Both the position numbers and the translations under genes were made by a program. DNA of 64,000 nucleotides from Galeopsis tetrahit (taxonomy: Eukaryota > Streptophyta > Magnoliopsida > Lamiales > Lamiaceae): NCBI GenBank assembly GCA_963675135.1, contig OY776129.1, forward strand, positions 5,629,201 to 5,693,200. The letters are read 5' to 3'. The notes under the pieces are model-generated. The model was not told where the DNA came from. It ran no database searches and saw only the letters and a program-made list of their open reading frames with translations. Shown in pieces: positions 11,294 through 21,444 of the stretch (its first letter is position 1; every line of letters begins with the position of its first letter).

Positions 11294-13999
11294 TCAAGTC
11301 ACCCCATCATCCTCTTTGTTCTTAACCTTCTTAGCCCATGCAACCTTCTTAAACCCATTGAAGCATCCACTAGCTACTCCATCCGGCTCTTCAATCATGT
11401 CATAGGAGGTTGATGCCTCATTCATCCCCAAGTTCGTATAAGTAACTTTTCTTGGTTTGGGGGAGTTTTTGAAGAAAACTCCCCCAAACTTGGCCTTCTT
11501 GCCCATCTTCAACTCATTGTCTTCCACCTTGGGGTTCTCCTCCACAATATTTATCTTGGGCTCTTCTTCCATCTTCTCTTCCATGGGCTTTGAATAAGGA
11601 TCTCTCTTGGAATACACATACTCTTCCTTCTCATCCTCATCATCACGAAATCTAACGGCCTTGTAGATGTTGAATGAGACTTTCTCCTCACCAACATGTA
11701 ATTCAAGCTCTCCGTTTCGTACGTTGATGATGGCTCCACCCGTTGCTAGGAACGGTCTTCCCAAGATCAAGGGGATTGCCCTATCTTCCTCCATATCAAG
11801 TACCACAAAATCAACCGGGAATATGAATTTCCCCACTTTGACAAGCACATCCTCAACCGTTCCCAAGGGATAAACTATGGAGCGATCCGCCAATTGAAGA
11901 TTCATGGTAGTAGGTGTCAATTTTCCCAAGCCAAGTGATTTGAAAAGTGATAATGGCATGAGGTTTATGCTTGCTCCAAGATCACACAAAGCACGATAAG
12001 TTCCCTCTTTGCCAATCACACAAGGCAATGTAAATGAACCGGGATCCCTAAGCTTTGGAGGTAGCTTAGCTTGGATGATGGCACTACACTCTTCGGTGAG
12101 GTTCACGGTTTCAAATTCTACCATCCTTCTCTTGTTGGACATAATCTCCTTCAAAAACTTGGCATAATGAGGCATTTGCTCAAGGGCCTCCGCAAATGGG
12201 ATGTTGATGTGTATCTTTTTTAACATCTCCAAGAATTTGATGAACTTTGCATCCAAACTCGTCTTCTTGAGTCGTTGAGGGTATGGAGATGGAGGCTTAT
12301 ATGCATCATTCTCTTTCTCACTTGTTTTCTCCTTCTCAACATCTTTCTCTTCAACTTTCCTTCCTTGTTGTTCCTCTTCACCATCTTCCTTTGGCATCAT
12401 AGGGCCTTCATAGCTTGTGCCACTCCTCAACTTAATTGAGTTGCATTGCTCCTTGGGGTTCAATTCCGCGGTTGAGGGGAATCGACCCGGCTTGTGTTGA
12501 TTTCCAACCATATTAGCAATTTGGCCCACTTGAACCTCAATGGCTTTCACATCATTTTTGATTCCCATCACTTCATTTGCCAATTGACCAATTTTCTCAT
12601 CTTGACTCTCAAACTTTTGCCAAGTCTTGGTCATAAAACTCTTCGTCTCTCCCATGAACTTCTTAGTTTCTCCCATGAATGTTATAAACATTTCTTCCAT
12701 AGTGAGCTTTGACGAAGACTCTTCTCTCACACCATCTCGTACATTGAAGTTCGACGGTGGTTGAATGGCATTGTGTGGGTTAGCATATGAGAAATTTTCA
12801 TGGTTTCTCAAGCCGGGATGGTATTGGTTTGGATTAGACGGGTGATAGTTCCCATGGGTTTGTCTTTCTCCCCAACCTCTCTCTCGAAAATGACGATCCC
12901 TTTGATTGTTCATATAATGGGCCTCTTCATATTGATCATTATTGGGCTCCACTAGTGCTTTGGCCGTCATCAAAGAGATTAGCTTATCCACTTTGTTGGA
13001 TAAGTTGACACTTTCTTCCGAATTTTGAGTGGAAGCTACCCTTCGATTTTGCCTTCGTTCGGATGGCCATTGATTGCCATTCTTAGCCATCTCCTCCAAA
13101 AGCACATAACCCTCATCCGTCGTCTTTCCTAGCAACGAACCTCCACCGGCCGAGGCATCCACCATCCCTCTCGTACGATGGTCCATCCCGTTGTAGAAGT
13201 AACAAATCAATTGATCCCTCGAAAACCCGTGTTGAGGACAACTTCTTATCAAATCCTTGAAGCGCTCCCAAGCTTCGGCTAATGACTCATCGTCATCTTG
13301 CATAAATGAAGAAATCTCTCCTCTTATCTTGATGGTCTTGCTTGGAGGAAAGTACTTCATAAGGAAGGCATCTACAAGGTCGGCCCAATTTTCGATCGTC
13401 CTTAGATCAAGAGACATGTACCATTGTTTTGCACGATCACGGAGTGAGAAGGGGAAGAGTTGCAAGCGGATGTAGTCTTGGGGAACACGGTTGATCTTAA
13501 CCGTTCCACTTATCTCTAAGAATTTAGATAAATGGAGGTTAGGATCCTCCTTTGACAACCCTCCGAATTGGTTGTTTTGGACCATCATGATTAGTGCCGG
13601 TTTGAGCTCAAAGTTATGAGCGTCTACGGGTTCCCGACCCGCTCCTCCATAGGGCCTCGGGATAGGATGGAAGTGGTCTCTCAAGACTCTTTGTGGTTCC
13701 TCGTCCTCCCTTCGTCTACCATCTCTTTCCATACCAATATTCTCTTCAACTCTCCGACGAAAGTTGTCCCTTAGCACTCCTTGAGGTCGGTTACCTCCAT
13801 TCCCGTTTGGTTCCTCAACTCCTTCCACTCCTTGATTCTCAAGTTCCTCTTCAACTTCTTCTACAACCGGATTCTCCCTTCGATTCATTCTTTCCAACTC
13901 TAGTTTTCTCCTTTCGGCGTTCCTTCTTCGACAATTGGCTTCACTCTCCGGATCTAAGGGTAACACTCCTTGTTGGTTCCTCCTAGATCGTGTGATCAT
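11294..13999 (-). CDS. Athila gag-protease polyprotein
   Basis: An intact 901-codon ORF starting MITRSRRNQQG. It encodes the structural Gag protein and an aspartic protease that cleaves it. Residues about 130..150 carry LKPALIMMVQNNQFGG, typical of Athila Gag. The Retrotrans_gag core is at about 183..275 (AKQWYMSLDLRTIENW, EAWERFKDLIRSCPQHG). A Lys/Glu-rich linker follows (about 560..600). The protease has CDLGASINLMP at about 669..679 (the family usually has D-x-G-A at the active site) and LGRPFLATGGA at about 745. I see no CCHC zinc knuckle. No RT follows; the ORF ends after a Lys-rich tail. The uninterrupted frame suggests recent or selected activity in trans. It is not a host gene. Confidence 0.93.
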   Translation of the reverse strand: MITRSRRNQQGVLPLDPESEANCRRRNAERRKLELERMNRRENPVVEEVEEELENQGVEGVEEPNGNGGNRPQGVLRDNFRRRVEENIGMERDGRRREDEEPQRVLRDHFHPIPRPYGGAGREPVDAHNFELKPALIMMVQNNQFGGLSKEDPNLHLSKFLEISGTVKINRVPQDYIRLQLFPFSLRDRAKQWYMSLDLRTIENWADLVDAFLMKYFPPSKTIKIRGEISSFMQDDDESLAEAWERFKDLIRSCPQHGFSRDQLICYFYNGMDHRTRGMVDASAGGGSLLGKTTDEGYVLLEEMAKNGNQWPSERRQNRRVASTQNSEESVNLSNKVDKLISLMTAKALVEPNNDQYEEAHYMNNQRDRHFRERGWGERQTHGNYHPSNPNQYHPGLRNHENFSYANPHNAIQPPSNFNVRDGVREESSSKLTMEEMFITFMGETKKFMGETKSFMTKTWQKFESQDEKIGQLANEVMGIKNDVKAIEVQVGQIANMVGNQHKPGRFPSTAELNPKEQCNSIKLRSGTSYEGPMMPKEDGEEEQQGRKVEEKDVEKEKTSEKENDAYKPPSPYPQRLKKTSLDAKFIKFLEMLKKIHINIPFAEALEQMPHYAKFLKEIMSNKRRMVEFETVNLTEECSAIIQAKLPPKLRDPGSFTLPCVIGKEGTYRALCDLGASINLMPLSLFKSLGLGKLTPTTMNLQLADRSIVYPLGTVEDVLVKVGKFIFPVDFVVLDMEEDRAIPLILGRPFLATGGAIINVRNGELELHVGEEKVSFNIYKAVRFRDDEDEKEEYVYSKRDPYSKPMEEKMEEEPKINIVEENPKVEDNELKMGKKAKFGGVFFKNSPKPRKVTYTNLGMNEASTSYDMIEEPDGVASGCFNGFKKVAWAKKVKNKEDDGVT
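11455..11489. repeat. PPT-like hairpin inside the gag-pro ORF
   Basis: GTTTGGGGGAGTTTT at 11455..11469 and its exact reverse complement at 11475..11489 are separated by five bases. In the protein this segment encodes KFGGVFFKNSPKP. Both arms carry the purine-tract-like phrase seen next to the 3' LTR. Confidence 0.8.
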
Positions 14000-14153
14000 A
14001 AACCATGTCTATCAAAAGAGCAAACGAGAGTGAGAAATACAAATAAGCTCAAAGTAACAAACACAAATATTTTTGGATTTTTGCAAATAAAGAAAGCAAG
14101 TAAAATGTCTAAACTAAAACTCTCCTAACCTACACTCTAGAGCTTTAAAAACC

Positions 14154-14171
14154 TCCCCGGCAACGGCGCCA
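14154..14171 (-). promoter_or_regulatory. Primer-binding site (tRNA-Asp type)
   Basis: TGGCGCCGTTGCCGGGGA on the minus strand, starting six bases inside the 5' LTR boundary. It starts with TGG as expected for pairing with the CCA end of a tRNA, and is the site I know from Athila elements. Confidence 0.85.
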
Positions 14172-15142
14172 TAAAATTGATACACGTGATATGTAACACT
14201 AAATAAACAACCGCAAGTGTACGACGTCTATCGTAGCGTGATAAGCACGAGGTCGATCCCACAGGGAGGTTAAGCGTAAAAGGGTAGTTTGTTAATCGAG
14301 TTCTAAGTAGACGTGATCGAATAGTTTGAATGTTGAATTACCCCTAAGATTGCCTAACAATGTGTCACAAATAGACAACGAAAGAGTAAATAAGAAATCG
14401 ATCAAATACCATACAAATCAATAAAACGAAAGTAAAGTGGGTGAAGACGCAAAGAAAGAAGGTGGGTTCCAAGGCAATTGTAACACCTAAATGTCCGTTT
14501 ACGAATGTTATCTCGTTTAAATGGCCATTAAGGTTGTCGTCATATAGGGTGATCACACAAGAAGAATTAATTAATCTCTCGATCTAATTAACCAAAGGCG
14601 CAATGCAACATAGGCTCGTATCTCTACCTCACAAACATTACACCGCCTAAAATAGCTCCTAAGATCATTCAAGTCCCTCTCTCGAGATCATAATAATACC
14701 GGGTTGCATGCTTGCATACGATTAAACGGAATAAATCTCTCGATCTTACCCCAATTAACAATGAATTAAGCAAATCATCATGGCCAATAACAACATGTTT
14801 TACAATGGATAATTAAACATGCAAATAAGAGATAAACACCAATTAAAGCAAGAAATTACTCATAGACTTCAATCCAAGTATCTACAATGCCTTAGAACCA
14901 CAAAGTGTTTAGCTAACTACTAGCATAATCCAATTACAAATTCCAAATGAAATAACTAAATAAAAAGGAAAAGAAAGAGAAAGCTTAGTCTAGAATGTGG
15001 TAGGGAATGGAATTTGGGAGCTATTGCATCCTTTCTTCCTTGATTTGGTGAAGAATTGAGAGAGAAATGACCAAAACACCTCCAAGTATGTGTAACTATG
15101 TGTGGATTTGGGGGAGAATGTCTTGGATTACAAGAAAGGGGT

Positions 15143-15150
15143 CTTATATA
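15143..15150 (-). promoter_or_regulatory. TATA box in the 5' LTR
   Basis: TATATAAG on the minus strand; this would be the promoter that drives the gag transcript. The palindrome array starts about 85 bases upstream in element sense. Confidence 0.7.
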
Positions 15151-15234
15151 GTGTTGGGGAAGGGTTTGGATGACATATTTGCAAGTTGATCCCTCAAAAA
15201 TGGAGAAAATACAAGTTTGGCACCGAAAACGGGG

Positions 15235-15535
15235 TGACTCGGCCGAGTTGGGGTCACTCGGCCGAGTGAAACACTTAAAAAGCGTGTAGCAACTCTTTCC
15301 AGCAGCAACTCGGCTGAGTTGGAGTCACTCGGCCGAGTGGTCTTCAAACTCCAGTGGCTACGGCATTCCAACTTACTCGGCCGAGTTGGCTCACTCGGCC
15401 GAGTTGGCTCACTCGGCCGAGTGCGCAGTAATATCCCAATTCGCAGATTCGGCCGAGTTGGTTCACTCGGCCAAGTGCGCAGTGATGCCCAAAGTTCCAG
15501 ATTCGGTCGAGTGAGTCAACTCGGCCGAGTTTCCT
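15235..15535. repeat. CTCGGCCGAG palindrome array, 5' LTR
   Basis: The same array as in the 3' LTR, with about twelve units. The extra units include GTTGGGGTCACTCGGCCGAG near 15250 and a repeated GTTGGCTCACTCGGCCGAG near 15385..15420. Unit number therefore differs between the two LTRs of one element, showing expansion or contraction since insertion. Confidence 0.85.
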
Positions 15536-15830
15536 CCTACTCTTAAGCTCCCCTTCTCGTTTCATGCATAACTTTCGCCTCGGGTGTCGGATTGACTCGA
15601 TTCCTTTGGCTAATACACTCCGTTTTTCGATACGAATCTAACCGTGCACTCCTCTTCCTGATCCAGTGAGGTATGGTTGGTGTTTTGCTCCATATTTCAT
15701 CGTATTTCCTACAAAATCGACAAAACACAACCTTTCTCTCATTTCGGCTTAAACAATCATATTCCATGCATAATTCAATGAAATCCACATCAAAACATGC
15801 TTCACATGTGCCTCTAAAACGTGTAAATTC

Positions 15831-17956
15831 CACCCGAATCATAGTACTAAGTGTAACATTAATAATAAATAAAAGTGAAAGTAGTAACTAATAAAAAGTG
15901 TAACATTAATACTAATCAATAAAAATATGTGAAAATATTTTTTAACTATAATTCATAGCAATTGTTATTAATATTATGTGGTCGTTTTTATCAAATTGTT
16001 TGATTAAAAATAAAATAAAATGGTGGACAGATTTAAACCGTATAATTCAACCTTATAAAAATGTTCATTTACTATCTAAGTTGTTGACATACTCAATAAT
16101 AAATAGTTTTTTTATATTTTTCAGTTATTGTGATTTACACTTTTTAGTAATGTTGTGTTGCACTTTTCAGTTATAATGACTTACACTTTTTACTAATATT
16201 GTGTTGCATTTTTTAGTTATACTCACTTGCACCTTTTAATAAAAAATGTGTTGCACTTTTCAGTTATAGACACTTACACTTTTCAGTTATAGTGACTTGC
16301 ACTTTTTAATAATATTGTGTCACAATTTTCAATTATTTTGACTTACACTTTTTATTAATATTGTATTGCACTTTTCAATTATACTGACTTGCACTTTTTA
16401 GTAATATTGACTTACACTTTTTAGTAATATTGTTTTGCACTTTTCAATTATACTGACTTGCACTTTTTTATAATATTGTGTTGCACTTTTCAGTTATATT
16501 GACATACACTTTTTAGTTATATTAACTTACATTTTTTATTAATATTGTGTTGCACTTTTTAGTTTTTAAGATTGAGATACATAATTCAAAATCTCTCTGT
16601 CCATTTATTTAATTAAAAAAATAGAAAAAAAAAACTACAGCAATAAATAAAAGTTTTTAATTAACAAAAAAAAAATTTGAAAAATAGATAACAAGCTAGA
16701 ACTAAAAAATAGGTAAGAAGCTGAATTACAAAAAAAAAAAAAAAAGAGAAAATCTAAAGCAAAAAAAGGAAAAAGAAATTGGCCAAAAAAAGCCCCTAAA
16801 AAAGGGGGGAAAATAATTTGGTTACACCCAAGTGCACGGCGTGCACTCGAGTGTATATGAGATAAAACCTTTAATTAATATTCATTAAAATTCCACCCGA
16901 ATCATAGTACTAAGTGTAACATTAATAATAAATAAAAGTGAAAGTAGTAACTAATAAAAAGTGTAACATTAATACTAATCAATAAAAATATGTGAAAATA
17001 TTTTTTAACTATAATTCATAGCAATTGTTATTAATATTATGTGGTCGTTTTTATCAAATTGTTTGATTAAAAATAAAATAAAATGGTGGACAGATTTAAA
17101 CCGTATAATTCAACCTTATAAAAATGTTCATTTACTATCTAAGTTGTTGACATACTCAATAATAAATAGTTTTTTTATATTTTTCAGTTATTGTGATTTA
17201 CACTTTTTAGTAATGTTGTGTTGCACTTTTCAGTTATAATGACTTACACTTTTTACTAATATTGTGTTGCATTTTTTAGTTATACTCACTTGCACCTTTT
17301 AATAAAAAATGTGTTGCACTTTTCAGTTATAGACACTTACACTTTTCAGTTATAGTGACTTGCACTTTTTAATAATATTGTGTCACAATTTTCAATTATT
17401 TTGACTTACACTTTTTATTAATATTGTATTGCACTTTTCAATTATACTGACTTGCACTTTTTAGTAATATTGACTTACACTTTTTAGTAATATTGTTTTG
17501 CACTTTTCAATTATACTGACTTGCACTTTTTTATAATATTGTGTTGCACTTTTCAGTTATATTGACATACACTTTTTAGTTATATTAACTTACATTTTTT
17601 ATTAATATTGTGTTGCACTTTTTAGTTTTTAAGATTGAGATACATAATTCAAAATCTCTCTGTCCATTTATTTAATTAAAAAAATAGAAAAAAAAAACTA
17701 CAGCAATAAATAAAAGTTTTTAATTAACAAAAAAAAAATTTGAAAAATAGATAACAAGCTAGAACTAAAAAATAGGTAAGAAGCTGAATTACAAAAAAAA
17801 AAAAAAAAGAGAAAATCTAAAGCAAAAAAAGGAAAAAGAAATTGGCCAAAAAAAGCCCCTAAAAAAGGGGGGAAAATAATTTGGTTACACCCAAGTGCAC
17901 GGCGTGCACTCGAGTGTATATGAGATAAAACCTTTAATTAATATTCATTAAAATTC
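15831..17956. repeat. Two-copy tandem duplication, 1063-bp unit
   Basis: Copy 1 is 15831..16893 and copy 2 is 16894..17956. Wherever I compared them they are identical, including a 16-base A-run. Each unit begins with the last 11 bases of the Athila LTR (cacccgaatca) and its TSD, so the duplication happened after the Athila insertion. The junction shows the microhomology aaattc. Each unit has its own internal array of degenerate 25 to 30-bp repeats. The 66-codon ORFs in each copy are not genes. Confidence 0.95.
16120..16565. repeat. Degenerate short tandem repeats in duplication copy 1
   Basis: About fifteen irregular units built from TTGCACTTTT, CAGTTATA and TGACTTACACTTTTTAGTAA. Units are 25 to 35 bp and diverged from each other, so they are older than the 1063-bp duplication. 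The same array recurs at about 17183..17628. Confidence 0.8.
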
Positions 17957-18315
17957 GTATCCGAAAAAGTTAACATAATAAAATTGGATAATAAAATTGG
18001 ATGGAGAGAATATATGTTTACTTATTTTTTGTATATTTAGTTATTGTTTTTTCAGCTAATGATTTTTTCTTCCCTTGAACTTTTTATTATTATTACAGTA
18101 TTATTTTAATAACGAAAGTTTATGACAAATGGTACTTGATTTTTGTATTTTTAGGTATTGTTTTTTCGGCTAATGATTTTTTTTCTTTTTCCATTGAACT
18201 TTTTGTTAGTAAATTTTAACGAAGGCTCGTTTTATATTTGGCCGAGATGTAGTCACCCCTAGCCCTATGTTTAACTTGTAAAATAATATTATTTAATACG
18301 TTGAAACTAGCCTTA
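17957..18315. other. AT-rich stretch with a diverged direct repeat
   Basis: Two diverged copies of a phrase containing GTTTTTTC, GCTAATGATTTTTT and TTGAACTTTTT lie at about 18035..18095 and 18145..18205. No gene is visible. Confidence 0.5.
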
Positions 18316-19111
18316 CTTTAAAATAACCTTAGTAATAGGTTTTGAAAGGAAAAAAAATCTACTTTTAGCATTCAGTCACTTTAATAATAATAATAATATT
18401 TTTATTAGCATTGCATTACATTTTATATTTAAATTTATAGGTCCATTAATCAAAACAAAATAGTAGTAACAAAGTAATATGAAATGTCAAGAAAAGCTGA
18501 ATAAGTGTAATTTTCTTTAAAATAACCTTAGTAATAGGTTTTGAAAGGAAAAAAAATCTACTTTTAGCATTCAGTCACTTTAATAATAATAATAATATTT
18601 TTATTAGCATTGCATTACATTTTATATTTAAATTTATAGGTCCATTAATCAAAACAAAATAGTAGTAACAAAGTAATATGAAATGTCAAGAAAAGCTGAA
18701 TAAGTGTAATTTTCTTTAAAATAACCTTAGTAATAGGTTTTGAAAGGAAAAAAAATCTACTTTTAGCATTCAGTCACTTTAATAATAATAATAATATTTT
18801 TATTAGCATTGCATTACATTTTATATTTAAATTTATAGGTCCATTAATCAAAACAAAATAGTAGTAACAAAGTAATATGAAATGTCAAGAAAAGCTGAAT
18901 AAGTGTAATTTTCTTTAAAATAACCTTAGTAATAGGTTTTGAAAGGAAAAAAAATCTACTTTTAGCATTCAGTCACTTTAATAATAATAATAATATTTTT
19001 ATTAGCATTGCATTACATTTTATATTTAAATTTATAGGTCCATTAATCAAAACAAAATAGTAGTAACAAAGTAATATGAAATGTCAAGAAAAGCTGAATA
19101 AGTGTAATTTT
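18316..19111. repeat. Four-copy tandem array, 199-bp unit
   Basis: Units start at about 18316, 18515, 18714 and 18913. They appear identical over their full length, including a short (AAT)n run and the phrase AACCTTAGTAATAGG. A partial fifth start (ctttaaaat) follows. The unit is AT-rich and has no ORF. Length and homogeneity suggest very recent amplification or a young satellite. Confidence 0.93.
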
Positions 19112-19563
19112 CTTTAAAATATCGAAAAACATTTTCATTTAAAGTAATTTCTTTATGGACTCGCCTGGATTCATTTAAGATCGGCCCACTTAAATACATT
19201 TACAGATTCACAAGATTGGGCTGAATTGGACTTTTAACTCAACCCATGGACCTACAGGCCTATTAACTCAATGGGCACGGTTATACATACACACAGACTT
19301 ATTGAGGACACCCGCTGACAAAAAAAATTAACAACAGGATACGTGAAATGTCACATATACCCTTTAATGAAATTTTGAAAAAAAACAGCAGATGAGTACA
19401 CGCATCCATTAATTTCACGAAAAAATCGTCCCCACCATCAACAAAATATAAAAAAAAAAAAAAAAAAAAAAACCAACAATAAAAACACCAAATGAAAGCA
19501 CCATTTCTCACATAATTTTGATAAACTAGATTTCGAAATTTTAGAAAAAGATTAAATGTTCAA
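19112..19563. other. Intergenic stretch
   Basis: Unique-looking AT-rich DNA with an A-run of about 24 at 19449..19472. The short ORF on the minus strand is a by-product of this run. No gene or paired repeat ends seen. Confidence 0.5.
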
Positions 19564-19572
19564 TAAAAAAAA

Positions 19573-20438
19573 GGGTTAATTGCAAAAAAATTCACAACTT
19601 TTAGTACATTTATCAATTACAACATAAACTTTTTTTCTTTGCAATTCAATACACCAACTTTTTTAATTTTACAATTTAACGCACCGACAAATTTTTCGAT
19701 CAATTTTAAAATGATGTGGCGCCAAAAAGATTAAAATCGCTACATTAAAGCTAAGTAAAACTGCCCACTAATTAATTATTACTATTTTTTAATGAAAAAA
19801 AAAACAATTTTAAAACTCTAAAAAATACAAAATTAAACAAGCCCTTATTAATTATTATCCTAAACGCACACGCACACAAAATACATAATTATATTCACTC
19901 AGAATTCACAACTCCAACAATTACATGGAGTTTTTTTTTTTTTTTTTTTCTCAGGAGTATTTTCTGTTCATAGTGTCATTTAATGACTCTTTTATTAGGA
20001 AAAATTAAGTCAATAGAAAAAATAAAATTGTGTGATTAGTTAATAAAATTGGTTTCTCATGCTCTCTTCCCAAATTCCATGGAGAATAAGAGCACGGTGA
20101 ATCTAAGCCCATCATAAACAAACAAATCGATTAAAGGATTGACGAATTGTAGAATATGACTAAAATTTATGTGCAGCTTGTTTAATTTTTTTATTTTAAA
20201 ATTGTTTTTTTCATTAAAAAATAGTACTCCGTACTATTAATTAGTTGGCCGTCTTACTTGGTGCCAATATGACGATTTTGATCTTTCCGGCGTCACATCA
20301 TTTTAAAATTAATCGAAAATTTTGTAGGTGCATTAAATTGTAAAACTAAAAAAGTTGGTGTATCGAATTGCAAAGAAAAAAGTATATGTTGTAATTGATA
20401 AATTTACTAAAGGTCGTGATTTTTTATGCAATTAACCC
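19573..20438. mobile_element. Mutator-type foldback MITE with about 275-bp TIRs
   Basis: The left arm (19573..about 19850) and right arm (about 20165..20438) are long inverted repeats starting GGGTTAATTGCA. They stay similar through AATTTATCAATTACAACAT, TTTGCAATTC and TTTTAAAATGATGTG. A 9-bp flanking repeat TAAAAAAAA lies at 19564..19572 and 20439..20447; 9 bp is the Mutator length, although the sequence is simple. The short centre has no ORF. Confidence 0.8.
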
Positions 20439-20447
20439 TAAAAAAAA

Positions 20448-20694
20448 CACAGATTAAATGTTCGAAAATAAAAAATGAACACATATTAAATGATCGAAAA
20501 AAAAAAAATTAAAACATATTAAATGTCCGGAAAAAAAAATCGGACATAAATTTTGAAAAAAAAATCAAAATCCTTCATAAATTCTCAACAAAAATCCTCA
20601 AACTTCAAAATTCTAAAACAAATTCCAAAACTAAAAAAATTTAAATACTTACTGATGGGGTGTACGGCGGGGCGGACGGTTGCAGGCGGCAGGG
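20448..20694. other. Intergenic A-rich stretch
   Basis: Repeated A-rich phrases with acacatattaaatg, cagattaaatgttcg and aacatattaaatgtc at about 30 to 60-base spacing. No gene is supported; the minus-strand ORF here runs through the adjoining hAT element. Confidence 0.4.
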
Positions 20695-20702
20695 GCTTGA
20701 AG

Positions 20703-21159
20703 TAGACATGTCCAACCTGACAAAACCGGCGGTTTCGGTTTTGCATTTTTGGTAACCGAAACCGAACCGGCAAACCGTCGGTTACGGTTACGGTTTTCTA
20801 ACCGCCGGTTCGGTTAAAAATCGGCGGTTAGGCGATTTTCCCTTCTTTTTTTTTCTCTCTCCGTTTTTGCTCGTTTTCACTCAATTTTCGCTCGTTTTTT
20901 GTTCGTTTCAACTCTTTTTTTAGAAACTACATTACTAGAATTTAATAAAAATTATATAACTTAAATTTACACATAAAAAATAGAAGAATTGTTTATTAAA
21001 AAAATAAAAATAAATAAAACCGACAAACTAGCGGTTTCGATTTACCAAAACTTGCAACCGAAATCGAACTGCCATTTTCCGGTTACGGTTCGGTTTTTGA
21101 ACCGCAACCGACAGTTTGGTCGGTTCGGCGGTTTGTTGGTTAAAAACCACCCATGTCTA
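20703..21159. mobile_element. hAT-type MITE, ACCGGCGGTT family
   Basis: Ends are TAGACATGT and ACATG-TCTA in inverted orientation. The 8-bp duplication GCTTGAAG lies at 20695..20702 and 21160..21167, exactly the hAT length. The subterminal parts are filled with palindromic AACCG/CGGTT motifs. The centre is AT-rich and has no transposase. A shorter member of the same family is at 30617..30865. Confidence 0.88.
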
Positions 21160-21167
21160 GCTTGAAG

Positions 21168-21440
21168 GGAGGAGTGGCTGGGCGACGGCAACTTGGAGGG
21201 AGGAGGGTGGATGACGACCGCTGAGATCGAGAAGAGGGTGGGCAACGACGGCTTTAAGAGAGGTGGGCCTGGGTAGCGGCGACTTCAAGGGAGGAGAGTG
21301 GGTAGTGGCCGCTAAGATGGAGGAGGAGGACGGCGGCCGCTGAGATGGAGGAGGAGGAGGAGGACGGCGGCCGCTGAGATGGAGAAGGGGGTGGGCAGCG
21401 GCCATTGGGAGGGAGGAGGAGGTGGGTGGTTGGAGAGTGA
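21168..21440. repeat. GC-rich minisatellite-like stretch
   Basis: Diverged units of about 35 to 60 bp built from GCGGCCGCTGAGATGGAG, GAGGAGGAGG and GGGTGGGCAGCGGC. On the minus strand they give Pro/Ser-rich open frames, which reflect the repeat and not a gene. It is the right-hand continuation of the sequence into which the hAT MITE inserted (GC-rich DNA at 20650..20702). Confidence 0.6.
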
Positions 21441-21444
21441 GAGG

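Larger units (their letters stand above)
7953..15841 (-). mobile_element. Athila-type Ty3/gypsy LTR retrotransposon lacking pol
   Basis: A complete element in minus orientation. The two LTRs (14178..15841 upstream, 7953..9587 downstream in element sense) begin TG and end CA, and are flanked by the 5-bp duplication TAGTA (7948..7952 and 15842..15846). A primer-binding site TGGCGCCGTTGCCGGGGA (minus strand, 14154..14171) matches the tRNA-Asp type used by Athila elements. A purine-rich tract abuts the downstream LTR. Between PBS and PPT there is one 901-codon gag-protease ORF and then about 1.7 kb of non-coding DNA. No reverse transcriptase, RNase H or integrase is present, so it must have moved, if at all, with proteins from another copy. 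The LTRs differ at scattered bases and by a few short indels, so insertion is not extremely recent. Confidence 0.93.
14178..15841 (-). repeat. 5' LTR of the Athila element
   Basis: 1664 bp, the partner of 7953..9587. It carries the same TATATAAG box (15143..15150, minus strand) and an enlarged palindrome array (about 15235..15535) with extra CTCGGCCGAG units compared with the downstream LTR. It lies immediately upstream of the PBS in element sense. Its outer 11 bases are included in the tandem duplication that follows. Confidence 0.92.

Noticed and set aside
15976..16176. 66-codon ORF present twice
   Set aside because: Duplicated only because the whole 1063-bp unit is duplicated; the composition is that of AT-rich repeats.
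18316..19111. Regularly repeated units as a possible CRISPR-like array
   Set aside because: The units are directly adjacent 199-bp copies without variable spacers, in plant DNA; it is a simple tandem array.
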